A stretch of 64,000 bases of DNA from Methanocaldococcus villosus KIN24-T80 (GCF_000371805.1 NZ_AQUK01000001.1:372001-436000), one strand, 5' to 3'. Shown: positions 38,659 to 50,037, counted from the stretch's first letter. The notes: generated from the sequence alone by a model not told the origin. Program-made: numbers and translations.

Positions 38659-39843
38659 TCACTCTTTTTTCCAATTAACTAATAACTTATCTTCTCCATG
38701 ATATCTATTTAAAAAAGCCTCTATAGCAGCTTTTGTCCCCCATCTATCTGAACCAGCTAAAACATAGATGAAATGATTTTTATTCCTTATTTTAATAATA
38801 TATCCTTTAAATCTTCCAGGGTTAGTCTCTGTTATTCTATCCTTTAATAATCCTCTTCTTACTAACTCCCTCACATAGCTATTTACTCTTTCCCCTCCAA
38901 CTAATATAACATCCCTATCCATATTAAAAATATCATTATTGATGATATCAACTGATCCAAAATAGAACTTCTCCCCACTTCTTACTTCTTTTCCTTTATA
39001 ATAAACTTTGTTACCCATAATGTAAAAACCATTTTCAAAAGAAATATTTTCTTTTTTATAAGAGTCAATATATTCAACTATAGCCTTAAATAAAGTTTTG
39101 TTTATTGGATATATATAGCAATTGGATAGGTTCAGTCTATTTTTAAAACTGTTTTTAAATTTTAATTTAATATAGTTATTAATATCTTCAACTGTGAATC
39201 TTTTATCTAAAGGATAATCCTTACCTTTTTCAATCTTTATAGCCTTATACACAGTAAATTCAAAAAGATTCTTAGAATAATTTTTATATTTTACAGCTAT
39301 CCCTTTTGAGTAATACATCTCTCCCATATTTAACTTAACATTTTTTTCAACAGCTACTCCATCTTTATATATATCAACAATCAAACTTTTATGATCCATA
39401 GAAACTAGTTTAATATTTATTCTATAGTTATTAAATTCAAATGACCCCTTTGTTGTTACATTTTCTCCATCACCTAACAACAATATAAAATTTCCAAAGT
39501 TTTTAACATTATATTTTTCCCCATTTATCTCTATTTCTTTATCTAACTTTATTATATAGTAGATATCTTTAAAAATAATATCATCATTATTTCTTTCAAT
39601 TTTTACTCTTAAAATATCATTTTTTAGCCTAATATCCAAACTATTTTTAAAAGGTAAATATAATATATTTCTTGAAATCATCTTTACTGTGTCATTCTCA
39701 ATTATTATCTTTTTTGAAGAGTAGTAATTATCCATTAAAATTAGAGAGTTATTATAATCAACTGTAGATTTATTAGCTACAATAATTGGTTCCATAGCAA
39801 ATACAGAAGTTAATATCAGAAATATTAATAAAACTTTCTTCAA
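38659..39843 (-). CDS. Secreted protein with S-layer-type C-terminal domain
   Basis: The 394-residue protein starts with a signal peptide (KKVLLIFLILTSVFA). The middle is beta-rich with Asn-linked glycosylation sequons. The last 120 residues carry VILVGGERVNSYV, ETNPGRFKGYIIKI and [19 protein letters not shown], the same block found at the end of the large cohesin scaffold and known from methanococcal S-layer-like proteins. It has no cohesin modules and is half the size of a main S-layer protein. TTG start with GGGGTGA. It lies a few bases before pelA, a strange operon partner. Confidence 0.78.
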   Translation of the reverse strand: MKKVLLIFLILTSVFAMEPIIVANKSTVDYNNSLILMDNYYSSKKIIIENDTVKMISRNILYLPFKNSLDIRLKNDILRVKIERNNDDIIFKDIYYIIKLDKEIEINGEKYNVKNFGNFILLLGDGENVTTKGSFEFNNYRINIKLVSMDHKSLIVDIYKDGVAVEKNVKLNMGEMYYSKGIAVKYKNYSKNLFEFTVYKAIKIEKGKDYPLDKRFTVEDINNYIKLKFKNSFKNRLNLSNCYIYPINKTLFKAIVEYIDSYKKENISFENGFYIMGNKVYYKGKEVRSGEKFYFGSVDIINNDIFNMDRDVILVGGERVNSYVRELVRRGLLKDRITETNPGRFKGYIIKIRNKNHFIYVLAGSDRWGTKAAIEAFLNRYHGEDKLLVNWKKE

Positions 39844-39930
39844 TATTTCACCCCTTATAGTTTTAATATTTTTAACTTAAAATTCAAAAATTTAATATTT
39901 ATTATGGTAATACTAAGTAAGGGTGATAGA

Positions 39931-40596
39931 TTGAATTTGAAGTTAAAGGTAGCAAAAGAGGCTGCAAAGTTAATAAAAGATGGTATGGTAGTAGGTTTAG
40001 GTAGTGGTTCTACTGCAGCTATGTTTATAAGAGAACTTGGTAGTAGGATAGAGGAGGAGGAATTAACTGTATTTGGCATTCCCACATCCTTTGAATCTAA
40101 AATGTTAGCTTTACAATATGGAATTCCTTTAGTTAGCTTAGATGAGTATGATGTTGATATAGCCATAGATGGAGCAGATGAAGTTGAAAAAGAAACACTA
40201 TTTTTAATAAAAGGTGGAGGGGGTTGCCACACAATGGAAAAGATTGTTGATTACAATGCAAAAGAATTTGTTGTGATAGTGGATGAGTCAAAAATAAAAA
40301 ATAAACTTTCATACCCTATACCTGTTGAAGTTTTACCTCAAGCTTATAGAGTGGTTATGAAAAAATTAAAGGATATGGGAGGGGAACCTATAATAAGATT
40401 AGCAGAAAGAAAAAGAGGACCAGTTATAACTGATAATGGTAACATGATAATAGATGTATCAATGGAAATAGATGATGCTGTTAGCTTAGAAAGTGAAATA
40501 AACAACATACCAGGAGTTGTAGAAAATGGAATATTTACTAAAGTTGATAAAGTTTTAGTAGCTACAAAAAAAGGTATAAAAACATTAAAAAAATAA
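39931..40596 (+). CDS. rpiA: Ribose-5-phosphate isomerase A
   Basis: The protein has about 221 residues, with the active-site segments GLGSGSTAAMFIREL, YDVDIAIDGADEVE, LIKGGGGCHTMEKI and RKRGPVITDNGNMIIDV. It interconverts ribulose-5-phosphate and ribose-5-phosphate and feeds nucleotide synthesis in methanogens via the ribulose monophosphate route. The start is taken as TTG 39931 behind GGGTGAT; an ATG at 39904 lies before that site and adds residues absent from the M. jannaschii protein as I know it. Confidence 0.95.
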   Translation: MNLKLKVAKEAAKLIKDGMVVGLGSGSTAAMFIRELGSRIEEEELTVFGIPTSFESKMLALQYGIPLVSLDEYDVDIAIDGADEVEKETLFLIKGGGGCHTMEKIVDYNAKEFVVIVDESKIKNKLSYPIPVEVLPQAYRVVMKKLKDMGGEPIIRLAERKRGPVITDNGNMIIDVSMEIDDAVSLESEINNIPGVVENGIFTKVDKVLVATKKGIKTLKK

Positions 40597-40598
40597 AT

Positions 40599-42098
40599 CT
40601 AAATTAATAACTCTATATTATTATACTCTTTTAGTTTTTTGTAGATCTTTAAAGCCAATTCAGGAATAAAGGTTGTTATATAGCCTTTATATCTCAAAGC
40701 TTCCCTATCATCTCCATTGCAAGGATATGCATTAATTCCATTTTCATTTAACACCTTAACTGTTGCTTTCTCTACCCATGGATCTCTGTCAGATATATAA
40801 ACTTCTTCAGCTTTCTCAGCTATTGCCCAAGCTATATATCTTCCTCCAATTAATCCCAATTTATCCTCTTTAATGTCATCTATTGTTTTTTCTGGTTTAT
40901 ATTTCATTAATTTACTCTCTTTAACTGCTCTCCAATGTGCATCTCCAAGAAAGAAGCTACCTAATGTGTAGGGATATATCTTATCTTTTAAAAAATTATT
41001 ACCCATTGCTATAGCTTTATTTATATTTTTATCAGCTAATTTTACATTCAAATCTTTTATTTCTTCTTTTATTATTCTCATAACTCTTCTAAGTCCAAAA
41101 TTACCTCTCTTTGCTGTTCCAGGAGAATAGCCACACATATATCCATGATGATTGTAAGGAAAACCAGTAATTATTGTATTCAGCCCTGCTCTTAAAGCTA
41201 TTCTACACTCATTTTCATAAGCCCCATTTGTTGCTACAACTCCCCCTTTAACCAATATCCTACTTATAGCTACTGCTTTAGCAAAAGCTTTTAATTTATC
41301 CTTTGCCCTATTGAAACATGCTCCTTCAATAACAAAAACATCCACATCTAACTTTAAACATGCATTTATCCCTTCTATTAAATCATCATATCCATCACCA
41401 ACATGAAATATCCCTTCTAACCCTTTACCATATTTCTTAGCAAGATTAGCCACAATCTCCATCTCCTCTATTGGAGCTGCATGCTCTTCAGCTCCCTGCT
41501 CCTCTACGACATTCACACAAACAGTTGAAGCTAACCTTATATAATCTTCGACAAACCTTTCTTTTTTTTCTTTTTCAATCAATCTTTTATGAATTCTCTT
41601 CCTAGGACATCCTCTAAAATATCCTTTAAAATAACACTCTCCATAACAATGGGTAATCTCTTTTGGAAATCTCATTGGGCCATATTGTCCAAAATGATCT
41701 ATATCTATTGGCACTTCAACATTTTCAATGATCTTCTTAAATAACTCTATTGTTTCTATTCCTTCTTTTTCAGCAATGTCAGCTATAGCATAAGCACATA
41801 TGTGAATTGGATAGCCAATATAGTCAGCTAAAATACAATTCTCTAATAATTCTAACATTGATAAATTAGAAGCACATGGCCCTATAGCAATATCAACTAA
41901 ATCACAACCTAAAGGAAATTTTCTAAAATTTGATCCTAATTTAATAATCTCTTCTAAAGATAAATCATCTATAGCATCCAATATTTCAATAATGTCACTC
42001 TCTTTAAGTTTTCTATTTCTTATTTTGTTTAATACAATCTTTCTTAATTCTAATGCAGCATCTAAATTATTTATTGATTCTTTTATTAAATCTCTCAT
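40599..42098 (-). CDS. hmdC: HmdC (HcgG)-like protein, Hmd cofactor-associated
   Basis: The 499-residue protein has no simple fold signature. Notable segments are FPLGCDLVDIAIGPCASNLS near 60-80, PIDIDHFGQYGPMRFPKEI with CYGECYFKGYFRGCP near 135-170, FHVGDGYDDLIEGI near 235 and FPYNHHGYMCGYSPGTAKRG near 320, each with conserved-looking Cys and His. Length and these blocks fit my memory of HmdC, found in methanogens that make the [Fe]-hydrogenase Hmd. I cannot verify this. If right, it pairs with the HmdB-like gene at 12357. It overlaps mvk by four bases. Confidence 0.58.
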   Translation of the reverse strand: MRDLIKESINNLDAALELRKIVLNKIRNRKLKESDIIEILDAIDDLSLEEIIKLGSNFRKFPLGCDLVDIAIGPCASNLSMLELLENCILADYIGYPIHICAYAIADIAEKEGIETIELFKKIIENVEVPIDIDHFGQYGPMRFPKEITHCYGECYFKGYFRGCPRKRIHKRLIEKEKKERFVEDYIRLASTVCVNVVEEQGAEEHAAPIEEMEIVANLAKKYGKGLEGIFHVGDGYDDLIEGINACLKLDVDVFVIEGACFNRAKDKLKAFAKAVAISRILVKGGVVATNGAYENECRIALRAGLNTIITGFPYNHHGYMCGYSPGTAKRGNFGLRRVMRIIKEEIKDLNVKLADKNINKAIAMGNNFLKDKIYPYTLGSFFLGDAHWRAVKESKLMKYKPEKTIDDIKEDKLGLIGGRYIAWAIAEKAEEVYISDRDPWVEKATVKVLNENGINAYPCNGDDREALRYKGYITTFIPELALKIYKKLKEYNNIELLI

Positions 42099-42997
42099 AG
42101 AATCACCTTACATGGATAAAGAGATATTACATGATTTTTTATCCTTTTAATTAACTCCTTCCAATTATCATTTAATAATATAATAACACATCCCCCTCCT
42201 CCAGCTCCTGTAATCTTAGCCCCATAGCTATATTTTTTAGCTATATCTATAACCTTATCTATTTTATTTGTAGATATATTTAATTTTTTTAATAATTCAT
42301 GATTCTTTAATAATAACTCACCAAACTCTTTTTTATCATTGACTTTTATAGCCTCTTTAGCTATTTTGTCTATTTCTTTAAATATCTCATCTTTATAATC
42401 TAAGTTAGAAACTTCTTTAACAAGATCAGCAGTTTTTTTATTCCTCTTTTCAACATAGGCTATTAAAAAATCACATTCTTTAATAAAATCATTTAAATCA
42501 TTAAGCTTTCTAAACTTATTATCTTTTATCTCTAATACCCCACCATAAGTTATTGTTGCTGTGTCTGTTATACTGGCTTTCCCTTGAGTAATTCTCTCTA
42601 CTTCATAGGCTAATTTAAATATGTCATTTTTATCTAATTCAATATTATAAAAATTAGATAAACTTTTTAATGTTTCAATTATAACTGAAGCAGAGCTCCC
42701 TAAACCACAGCTAACAGGAATTTCTGAATATATGGATAATTTTAAATATTCTGGTTCTATGTTAAAGTTATTAAAGAATATTTTTAATGTATTAATTATA
42801 TATGAGAAGTCTCTATCATTACATTCCAAATTATCAGAAACTAGAGTTTTGTTCAAATTTTCTGAATATATTATAAACTTATCTGCTTTCTCTACTTTTA
42901 CAGAAGTATTTAAGTTTATTGCCATAGAAATTGCCCTATAGCCATAAACTACTGCATGTTCTCCAAAAAGTATAACCTTAGCTACCATAACCATCAT
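42095..42997 (-). CDS. mvk: Mevalonate kinase
   Basis: A GHMP kinase of about 300 residues. It begins with the N-terminal block AKVILFGEHAVVYGYRAISMA, then the ATP-binding motif PVSCGLGSSASVI near 93-105, the catalytic region GKASITDTATITYGG, and the C-terminal KITGAGGGGCVIIL. It phosphorylates mevalonate for archaeal lipid precursors. Several ATGs lie close together at the start (42997, 42994, 42988) and I cannot decide between them. It diverges from the HTH regulator and HMG-CoA synthase genes, which serve the same pathway. Confidence 0.93.
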   Translation of the reverse strand: MMVMVAKVILFGEHAVVYGYRAISMAINLNTSVKVEKADKFIIYSENLNKTLVSDNLECNDRDFSYIINTLKIFFNNFNIEPEYLKLSIYSEIPVSCGLGSSASVIIETLKSLSNFYNIELDKNDIFKLAYEVERITQGKASITDTATITYGGVLEIKDNKFRKLNDLNDFIKECDFLIAYVEKRNKKTADLVKEVSNLDYKDEIFKEIDKIAKEAIKVNDKKEFGELLLKNHELLKKLNISTNKIDKVIDIAKKYSYGAKITGAGGGGCVIILLNDNWKELIKRIKNHVISLYPCKVIL

Positions 42998-43080
42998 CTT
43001 CGTCAAACTATAAAATTATTTTCTACAAAAACAAAAATAATATATACAATAAAAATATTATTTAATTATTGTGATTATTT

Positions 43081-43776
43081 ATGGAAAAAGTGGCTATTTA
43101 TATCATTGGGGACATCGTCTTATCTGAGAATACTGGAGCTGCATTAAAAAAGTGGAGAAATTTATTTAATATACAGCAGATTGAGTTAGCAAACTATCTC
43201 AATATCTCTCCATCAGTTATAAGTGATTATGAGACTGGAAGAAGAAAAAATCCTGGAGTTAATGTAATAAGAAAGTATGTTTTAGCTTTGATAGAAATTG
43301 ATAAGAGAAAAGGAGGCTATACAATAAAAGCTTTGAAAAGATTATTAGAGAAATCTCCATCAATGAAAGCTATATTATCCATAAAAGAGTATAACAATCC
43401 TATAAAAATAAAAGATTTTGCCAAAATTTTAGAAGGAGAAATAGTTGTTGGGTCTAATTTAGATGCTGTTATTTATGGTCATACTGTTGTAGATAGTATT
43501 AAAGCTATTATGGAAATGACTGGAGAAGAATTTTATCACTTATATGGTTGGACAACTGAAAGGGCTCTTATATTTACAAATGTCTCCACTGGAAGAAGTC
43601 CTATGGTTGCTATTAGAGTTAGCTTAATGAAACCAAGAGTTATAGTTTTTCAGGGTTTAGATAAAAATAAAATTGATAAATTAGCTATAAAATTGGCAGA
43701 AATTGATAATATTCCCATAATTACAACTAAATTAGATATTGATGAATTAATAAAAAGATTAAATGAAATAGGGTGA
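43081..43776 (+). CDS. XRE-type HTH regulator beside HMG-CoA synthase
   Basis: The 231-residue protein has a Cro/C1-type helix-turn-helix at about 22-57 ([20 protein letters not shown], then GRRKNPG). The C-terminal two thirds form a separate alpha/beta domain, around 105-225, with [19 protein letters not shown] and [18 protein letters not shown], which may bind a small ligand. Related regulators stand before HMG-CoA synthase in other methanogens. The start lies close to the divergent mvk gene, so the 83-base gap could hold an operator for both directions. This is inferred from position only. Confidence 0.82.
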   Translation: MEKVAIYIIGDIVLSENTGAALKKWRNLFNIQQIELANYLNISPSVISDYETGRRKNPGVNVIRKYVLALIEIDKRKGGYTIKALKRLLEKSPSMKAILSIKEYNNPIKIKDFAKILEGEIVVGSNLDAVIYGHTVVDSIKAIMEMTGEEFYHLYGWTTERALIFTNVSTGRSPMVAIRVSLMKPRVIVFQGLDKNKIDKLAIKLAEIDNIPIITTKLDIDELIKRLNEIG

Positions 43777-43780
43777 AATA

Positions 43781-44818
43781 ATGGCAGGAATTGTTGGTTA
43801 TGGAAGCTACATCCCAAAATATAGAATTAAAGTTGAAGAAATAGCAAGAGTTTGGAATAAAGATGCTGATGCAATAAAGAAAGGTTTGCTGGTTTATGAA
43901 AAATCCGTCCCAGCTTTAGATGAAGATACAGCTACAATAGCTGTTGAAGCAGCAAGAAATGCTTTGAAAAGAGCTGAAATTAATGGAAAAGAAATAGAAG
44001 CTATTTATGTTGGTAGTGAAAGTCATCCATATGCTGTTAAACCAACAGCGACAATTGTTGCTGAAGCTATTGATGCTACACCAAATTTAACTGCAGCTGA
44101 TTTAGAATTTGCTTGTAAAGCAGGGACAGCAGGAATACAGATATGTATGGGCTTAGTTGATAGTGGGATAATAAAGTATGGTCTTGCTATTGGAGCAGAC
44201 ACTGCCCAGTCAGCTCCAGGAGATGCTTTAGAATTCACAGCATCAGCAGGAGGGGCTGCTTATATAATTGGAAATAAAAAAGAAATAGCAGTGTTTAATG
44301 GAACATTCTCTTATACAACAGATACTCCAGACTTCTGGAGAAGAGAAGGTAGGCCATATCCTAAACATGGTGGAAGATTTACAGGAGAACCTGCATACTT
44401 TAGACATGTTTTAAATGCTGCTAAGGGATTAATGGAAAAACTAGGAACAAGTCCTAAAGATTATGATTATTGTGTTTTCCATCAACCAAATGGTAAGTTC
44501 TATCTTAGAGTTGCTAAAATTTTAGGTTTTAAAGAGGAACAATATAAATTAGGATTATTAACTCCTTATATAGGGAATACATACTCAGGAGCAGTTCCTT
44601 TAGGATTGTCTAATATACTAGACCATTGTAATGGAGGAGAAAGGATTTTAGCAGTTTCATATGGTAGTGGAGCAGGTAGTGATGCTTTTGATATAACAGT
44701 AAAAGAAAGAATAAATAAAGTTAAAGATAAAGCTAAGAAGACAGCTGAATATATAAATAATAAAGAATATATTGACTATGCAATTTATATTAAATTCAGG
44801 AAGAAAATAAAATTTTAA
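43781..44818 (+). CDS. mvaS: Hydroxymethylglutaryl-CoA synthase (archaeal)
   Basis: A thiolase-fold enzyme of 345 residues that condenses acetyl-CoA with acetoacetyl-CoA. The nucleophilic cysteine is in [11 protein letters not shown] near 107-117, with the general-base region [18 protein letters not shown], the acid/His segment [13 protein letters not shown] near 232 and [11 protein letters not shown] near the end. In many archaea thiolase and a DUF35 protein follow it and form one complex; here leuA follows instead. GGGTGA lies before the ATG, five bases after the regulator gene. Confidence 0.95.
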   Translation: MAGIVGYGSYIPKYRIKVEEIARVWNKDADAIKKGLLVYEKSVPALDEDTATIAVEAARNALKRAEINGKEIEAIYVGSESHPYAVKPTATIVAEAIDATPNLTAADLEFACKAGTAGIQICMGLVDSGIIKYGLAIGADTAQSAPGDALEFTASAGGAAYIIGNKKEIAVFNGTFSYTTDTPDFWRREGRPYPKHGGRFTGEPAYFRHVLNAAKGLMEKLGTSPKDYDYCVFHQPNGKFYLRVAKILGFKEEQYKLGLLTPYIGNTYSGAVPLGLSNILDHCNGGERILAVSYGSGAGSDAFDITVKERINKVKDKAKKTAEYINNKEYIDYAIYIKFRKKIKF

Positions 44819-44827
44819 GTGATGATT

Positions 44828-46363
44828 ATGATAATCTACAGAGAAGAAAATGAAATTATAAGAGAAGCTTTAAAAAACATTAACCTTCCTAAGAATGTTT
44901 ATATATTTGACACAACACTAAGAGATGGAGAACAAACTCCAGGAGTTTCTTTAACTGTTGATGAAAAAGTTGAGATAGCTGTAAAGTTAGATGAGTTAGG
45001 AGTAGATGTTATTGAAGCAGGATTTCCTATTTCTTCATTAGGAGAAAGAGAAGCCATTAAAAAAATATGTTCTTTAAACTTAAATGCTGAAATATGTGGC
45101 TTAGCAAGAGCTAGGAAAGAAGATATTGATGCAGCTATTGATTGTGGTGTAGATAGAATCCATACTTTTATAGCTACATCTCCTTTACATAGAAAATATA
45201 AGTTAAAGATGGATAAGGAAGAAATAATAGAGAGAGCTATTGAAGCTATTGAATATATAAAAGAACATGGAATAAAAGTTGAATTTTCTGCTGAAGATGC
45301 TACAAGAACTGAGTTAAATTATTTAAAAGAAGTTTATAAAAAAGCTATTGAGGCTGGTGCTGATATAATAAACGTCCCTGACACAGTAGGAGTTATGATT
45401 CCTAGAGCTATGAACTATTTAATAAAATATTTAAATGATTTGGATGTTACAATATCAGTCCACTGTCATAATGATTTTGGATTAGCTGTAGCAAATTCTT
45501 TAGCAGCTGTAGAAGCTGGAGCTAAGCAGATACATTGTACAATTAATGGATTAGGAGAAAGGGGAGGAAATGCTGCTTTAGAAGAAGTAGTTATGAGCTT
45601 ACATTGTATTTATGGAATAAAAACAAATATTAAAACTGAAAAATTGTATGAAGTTTCTAAGTTGGTAGCAAAATATACTGAAATAAATGTTCAACCAAAT
45701 AAGGCCATAGTTGGGGAAAATGCTTTTGCACATGAAAGTGGGATTCATGCTCATGGAGTTTTAGCCCATGCTTTAACATATGAACCCATACCTCCAGAAC
45801 TTGTTGGACAGAAAAGAAAGATAATACTTGGAAAACATACAGGAACTCATGCCATTAAAGCTAAATTAAAAGAACTAGGATATAATAATTTAACAGAAGA
45901 ACAATTTAAGGAGATAGTTAAAAGAATTAAAAGTTTAGGAGATAAAGGAAAGAGAATAACAGATAGGGATGTTGAGGCAATTGTAGAAGATGTGTTAGGT
46001 AGGGTAGCCAAAAAAGAGAGAGTTGTTGATTTAGAACAAATTGCAGTTATGACAGGAAATATTATTCCAACAGCCTCAGTAGCTTTAAGAATAAACAAAG
46101 ATGTTAAAAAAGTTTCATCTATTGGTGTGGGTCCAGTAGATGCTGCAATTAAAGCCATACAAAAAGCTATTGGAGAGAAGATTAAATTAAAAGAGTATCA
46201 TTTATCTGCAATAACAGGAGGAACTGATGCATTAGCAGAGGTTGTTGTTAAATTAGAAAGTGATGGAAAAGAAGTAATAACAAAAGCTGCTAGTGAAGAT
46301 ATTGTTAGAGCTTCTGTTGAAGCTGTGATAGATGGGATTAATAGATTATTAAAAAAACATTAA
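44828..46363 (+). CDS. leuA: 2-isopropylmalate synthase
   Basis: The protein has about 511 residues: a DRE-TIM metallolyase barrel ([43 protein letters not shown] with the metal histidines, [14 protein letters not shown]) and a C-terminal LeuA dimer/regulatory domain (about 380-511, [29 protein letters not shown]). The leucine-feedback domain and the pair PIS in the barrel favour LeuA over the related AksA and CimA, but exact substrate needs a phylogeny. The GTG at 44819 is part of the GTGAT site, so ATG 44828 is preferred. Confidence 0.88.
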   Translation: MIIYREENEIIREALKNINLPKNVYIFDTTLRDGEQTPGVSLTVDEKVEIAVKLDELGVDVIEAGFPISSLGEREAIKKICSLNLNAEICGLARARKEDIDAAIDCGVDRIHTFIATSPLHRKYKLKMDKEEIIERAIEAIEYIKEHGIKVEFSAEDATRTELNYLKEVYKKAIEAGADIINVPDTVGVMIPRAMNYLIKYLNDLDVTISVHCHNDFGLAVANSLAAVEAGAKQIHCTINGLGERGGNAALEEVVMSLHCIYGIKTNIKTEKLYEVSKLVAKYTEINVQPNKAIVGENAFAHESGIHAHGVLAHALTYEPIPPELVGQKRKIILGKHTGTHAIKAKLKELGYNNLTEEQFKEIVKRIKSLGDKGKRITDRDVEAIVEDVLGRVAKKERVVDLEQIAVMTGNIIPTASVALRINKDVKKVSSIGVGPVDAAIKAIQKAIGEKIKLKEYHLSAITGGTDALAEVVVKLESDGKEVITKAASEDIVRASVEAVIDGINRLLKKH

Positions 46364-47355
46364 ATTTTTTTATCTCTATACTTAGCTAAGTATAAGGCAT
46401 ATAATGCTCCTATAACAAGAGGTCCTATTGCAAAACCTACAACTCCTAAGGAGAGAGGAGCTATTAAAAATGCTATTATAACCAATACAGGATGTATATC
46501 GGTGTCTTTTTTTACTAAATAAGGTCTCAAAATAAAATCTGGAACTAAATTTAAAAATATAACTCCATATATTAAAATAAAAATGGCACTATAATAATTG
46601 TTTATTAAAAAATAGTAAAGTGCTAAACTTCCATAAACCATCCAGCTACCTAATATAGGTAAAAGGGCAAATATTCCTGTTATTATTGCCAACAATTCAG
46701 GATATGGGGAAAATGTGAGTTTATATCCTATATATGCTAAAGCTGTTATTATTATTGAAATATTGACACAACTAATAAAGATATTTTTATATGTCTCATG
46801 CAGATACATTAAATATATTTCTAATCTACTCCTATAGTCATGAGGAGTTATATTTAAAATAATATCTTTTATATGATAGCCATCTTTTAAAAAATAGAAA
46901 GTCATAAAGATTATTATTAAAATCTTTATGAATAAGTTACCTAGACTTAATAAACTGCTTGATATTTTTGATACTATATATTTTATTACATCTTCTCCAT
47001 ATTTCTTTATAAACTCATCATTTATAATATTATCTAACCTATACTTCCCCACTAACCATTTATAATATGAGATAAATAAACCAATATCTAAATTTATGAT
47101 ATAGCTAACAATTAACCATATAATATATAAACCAATTAAAATTATAGGTAGAACAAATATAATAACAGCTAATATTGATGCCAAGTTTCTGTTCTTACTA
47201 ATATTATATATAAAGTTATATATTGGTAAAGCCATGTAAGAGAAAACAATGGCATATGCTATAACATCAATATATGGGAATATAAAATAAAAAAATGATA
47301 GTATTAACACAATAATAATTATTTTTATTAAATATTTAAACTCATTATATCTCAT
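46360..47355 (-). CDS. AI-2E/PerM-family membrane protein
   Basis: The 331-residue protein has about eight hydrophobic segments with a soluble part between ([20 protein letters not shown]) and the C-terminal family motif region [29 protein letters not shown] and [13 protein letters not shown]. Members have been linked to export of signalling molecules and to Na+/H+ exchange; function here is unknown. The start is the ATG at 47355; the GTG at 47364 forms part of the GGTGA site. It converges with leuA (4-base overlap) and diverges from the glycosyltransferase. Confidence 0.85.
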   Translation of the reverse strand: MRYNEFKYLIKIIIIVLILSFFYFIFPYIDVIAYAIVFSYMALPIYNFIYNISKNRNLASILAVIIFVLPIILIGLYIIWLIVSYIINLDIGLFISYYKWLVGKYRLDNIINDEFIKKYGEDVIKYIVSKISSSLLSLGNLFIKILIIIFMTFYFLKDGYHIKDIILNITPHDYRSRLEIYLMYLHETYKNIFISCVNISIIITALAYIGYKLTFSPYPELLAIITGIFALLPILGSWMVYGSLALYYFLINNYYSAIFILIYGVIFLNLVPDFILRPYLVKKDTDIHPVLVIIAFLIAPLSLGVVGFAIGPLVIGALYALYLAKYRDKKI

Positions 47356-47377
47356 TACATTCACCTAAGTTGATATC

Positions 47378-48388
47378 ATGAAAGTTTTAATGCCCACTAT
47401 TTTCTATCCTCATATAGGAGGAATAACAGTACATGTGGAGAACCTTGTAAAAAATTTAGAAGATATTGAATTTTATCTCATAACTTATGATTATTCCAAA
47501 CCAAAGTATAAAAATATTCATATTTATAATGTTCCATACTTAAAAAGATTTAGAGGTGTTAGTTATTTAATAAATGCTTATAGAGTCAGTAAAAAGATTA
47601 TTGATAAAGAAAAGATAGATATTATCCACTCTCACTATGCATTTCCTCAAGGATGTTTAGGAGGGCTATTAAAAAAGAGATATGGAATACCTCACATATT
47701 AACATTACATGGATCGGATGCACTAATATTAAAAAATTCTCTGTTAGGTAAGAAATTCTTTAATTTTGCTATAGAAAATGCTGATGAAATAATATGTGTC
47801 AGTAATTACATTAAAGAGACAGTTGGTAGAGGTAGGGTAATTTATAATGGAGTAGATAGGGAGATGTTATATAATGAGGGAGATCATAATTTTGCCCTTT
47901 TTGTAGGCTCTTTTGTTAAACAGAAAGGAGTTGATATATTAATTAAAGAGATAGAAGATATTGACTATAACTTCATACTCATAGGTGATGGACCACTATA
48001 TAAGGAGGTTTATAATTATATAAGTAAGAAGGGGTTAGGGCATATAATGTTATTAGGAAAAAAGAAATTTAATGAAGTAGCTTATTATATGAGAAAATGT
48101 AGTTTTTTAATAGTACCTTCAAGAAGTGAAGGTTTTGGTTTAACAGCTATTGAAGCTATGGCTTGTGGAAAACCTGTTGTAGCTAGAAATGTTGGGGGGT
48201 TAAGAGAGATAGTTATTAATAACTATAATGGTTTCTTAACAAATAATTTAAAAGAGAAAATAGAGTTACTAATTAATGATAAAAATTTGAGAGAAACGTT
48301 AGGAAAAAATGCCTATAAGTTTTCAAAAAAATTCTCTTGGGAAAAGACTGCTGAAGAGGTTAGAAAGGTTTATGAGGAGATAGTATGA
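47378..48388 (+). CDS. Family 4 glycosyltransferase
   Basis: The 336-residue GT-B enzyme has a glycine-rich N-terminal loop ([19 protein letters not shown]), HSHYAFPQG near 88, [11 protein letters not shown] near 107, and the C-terminal donor site [15 protein letters not shown] near 170 and [22 protein letters not shown] near 245-266, with the EX7E pattern. It uses a nucleotide sugar; candidates are surface glycan or protein N-glycan. The stop of this gene overlaps the start of ilvD by four bases. Confidence 0.9.
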   Translation: MKVLMPTIFYPHIGGITVHVENLVKNLEDIEFYLITYDYSKPKYKNIHIYNVPYLKRFRGVSYLINAYRVSKKIIDKEKIDIIHSHYAFPQGCLGGLLKKRYGIPHILTLHGSDALILKNSLLGKKFFNFAIENADEIICVSNYIKETVGRGRVIYNGVDREMLYNEGDHNFALFVGSFVKQKGVDILIKEIEDIDYNFILIGDGPLYKEVYNYISKKGLGHIMLLGKKKFNEVAYYMRKCSFLIVPSRSEGFGLTAIEAMACGKPVVARNVGGLREIVINNYNGFLTNNLKEKIELLINDKNLRETLGKNAYKFSKKFSWEKTAEEVRKVYEEIV

Positions 48389-50037
48389 AAAGTGATAGTG
48401 TAAAAAGAGGAATAGAAAGGGCTCCACATAGAGCATTATTAAAAGCTTGTGGATATACTGATGAAGAGATAGAAAGACCATTCATTGGAATAGCTAATAG
48501 CTTTAATGAAATTGTTCCAGGGCATATTCATCTAAGAGAATTGGCTGATGCTGTTAAAAAGGGTGTTTATGCTAATGGAGGAACAGCTTTTGAATTTAAC
48601 ACCATTGCTATATGTGATGGTATTGCTATGGGTCATGAAGGTATGAAATACTCTTTACCTTCAAGGGAAGTAATAGCAGATTCTATTGAATGTATGGCAA
48701 AAGCTCATGGATTTGATGGTCTTGTATTAATTCCATCATGTGATAAAGTAGTTCCTGGAATGATAATGGGTGCTATTAGGGCAGAAATTCCATTTATTGT
48801 TCTTACTGGAGGGGCTATGCCTCCAGGAGAGTTTAGAGGGAAAAGATATGATTTGATAAGTGTTTTTGAAGGAATTGGAGCATATAAAGCAAATAAGATA
48901 AGTGAAGAAGAGTTAAAAGAAATTGAAAACATTGCCTGTCCAGGTGCTGGAAGCTGTGCTGGATTATTTACAGCTAATACTATGGCATGTCTTACTGAGG
49001 CTATGGGTTTATCTCTACCATACTGTGCTACTTCATTAGCAAATACTGCGGAAAAAATGAGAATAGCTAAAAAAACAGGATATGCTATAATGGAAATGAT
49101 AAAAAAAGGTATAACAATGGATAAAATACTTACTAAAGAGGCTTTTGAAAATGCTATTATTGTTGATCTCGCATTGGGAGGTTCTACAAACACCACCTTG
49201 CACATTCCTGCTATAGCAAATGAAGTTGAAAAAGGTTTAATTACTTTAGATGACTTTGATAAATTATCTGACAAGGTTCCACATATAGCCAGCTTAAGAC
49301 CAGGAGGAGAGCATTTCATCATTGATCTTCACAGGGCTGGAGGAATTCCTGCAGTTTTGAAAGTATTAGAAGAGATAATAAATAAAGAATGTTTAACTGT
49401 TAGTGGGAAAACTGTTAGAGAGATAATTAATAATGTTAAATATATTGATCATAATGTCATTAGAACAGTTGACAATCCTGTCCATAAAACTGCAGGGTTA
49501 AGAATATTAAAAGGTAGTTTAGCTCCGAGGGGAGCTGTGGTGAAAATTTCTGCAGTTTCTCCTAAGATGTATAAATTTAAAGGACCAGCAAGAGTATTTA
49601 ACTCTGAAGAAGAAGCTGTAAAAGCTATATTAAACAGTGAAATTGAAGAGGGGGAGGTAATAGTTATTAGATATGAAGGCCCTGCAAGTACAGGTATGAG
49701 AGAAATGCTTGCCCCAACCTCTGCTATATGCGGTATGGGGTTAGATGAAAAAGTGGCTTTAATAACTGATGGTAGATTTAGTGGAGGTTCAAGAGGGCCA
49801 TGTATTGGCCATGTTTCTCCTGAGGCAATGGCTGGTGGACCTATAGCAGTGGTTGAGGATGGAGACATGATAGAAATAGACATGATTAATAAGAGATTAG
49901 ATTTATGCTTAAGTGAAGAAGAAATAAAAGAAAGATTGACAAAATGGAAAAAGCCAGAAATTAAAGTTAGAGGTTATTTAAGAAGATACTCTAAACTTGT
50001 AACCTCAGCAGATGAAGGGGCTGTATTAAGGGATTAG
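48385..50037 (+). CDS. ilvD: Dihydroxy-acid dehydratase
   Basis: The 550-residue iron-sulfur enzyme of valine, isoleucine and pantothenate synthesis. It shows [30 protein letters not shown] and [19 protein letters not shown], the last two with cluster cysteines, and near the end [23 protein letters not shown]. The length is normal. It is translationally coupled with the glycosyltransferase upstream, and DUF99 follows after 5 bases. With leuA and leuB also present, three branched-chain genes are scattered over this window. Confidence 0.97.
   Translation: MKSDSVKRGIERAPHRALLKACGYTDEEIERPFIGIANSFNEIVPGHIHLRELADAVKKGVYANGGTAFEFNTIAICDGIAMGHEGMKYSLPSREVIADSIECMAKAHGFDGLVLIPSCDKVVPGMIMGAIRAEIPFIVLTGGAMPPGEFRGKRYDLISVFEGIGAYKANKISEEELKEIENIACPGAGSCAGLFTANTMACLTEAMGLSLPYCATSLANTAEKMRIAKKTGYAIMEMIKKGITMDKILTKEAFENAIIVDLALGGSTNTTLHIPAIANEVEKGLITLDDFDKLSDKVPHIASLRPGGEHFIIDLHRAGGIPAVLKVLEEIINKECLTVSGKTVREIINNVKYIDHNVIRTVDNPVHKTAGLRILKGSLAPRGAVVKISAVSPKMYKFKGPARVFNSEEEAVKAILNSEIEEGEVIVIRYEGPASTGMREMLAPTSAICGMGLDEKVALITDGRFSGGSRGPCIGHVSPEAMAGGPIAVVEDGDMIEIDMINKRLDLCLSEEEIKERLTKWKKPEIKVRGYLRRYSKLVTSADEGAVLRD

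Noticed and set aside
48705-49883. Long minus-strand open frames opposite ilvD (205 and 144 codons)
   Set aside because: They are antisense shadows of a highly conserved enzyme, with no ribosome binding sites and no recognisable protein features.
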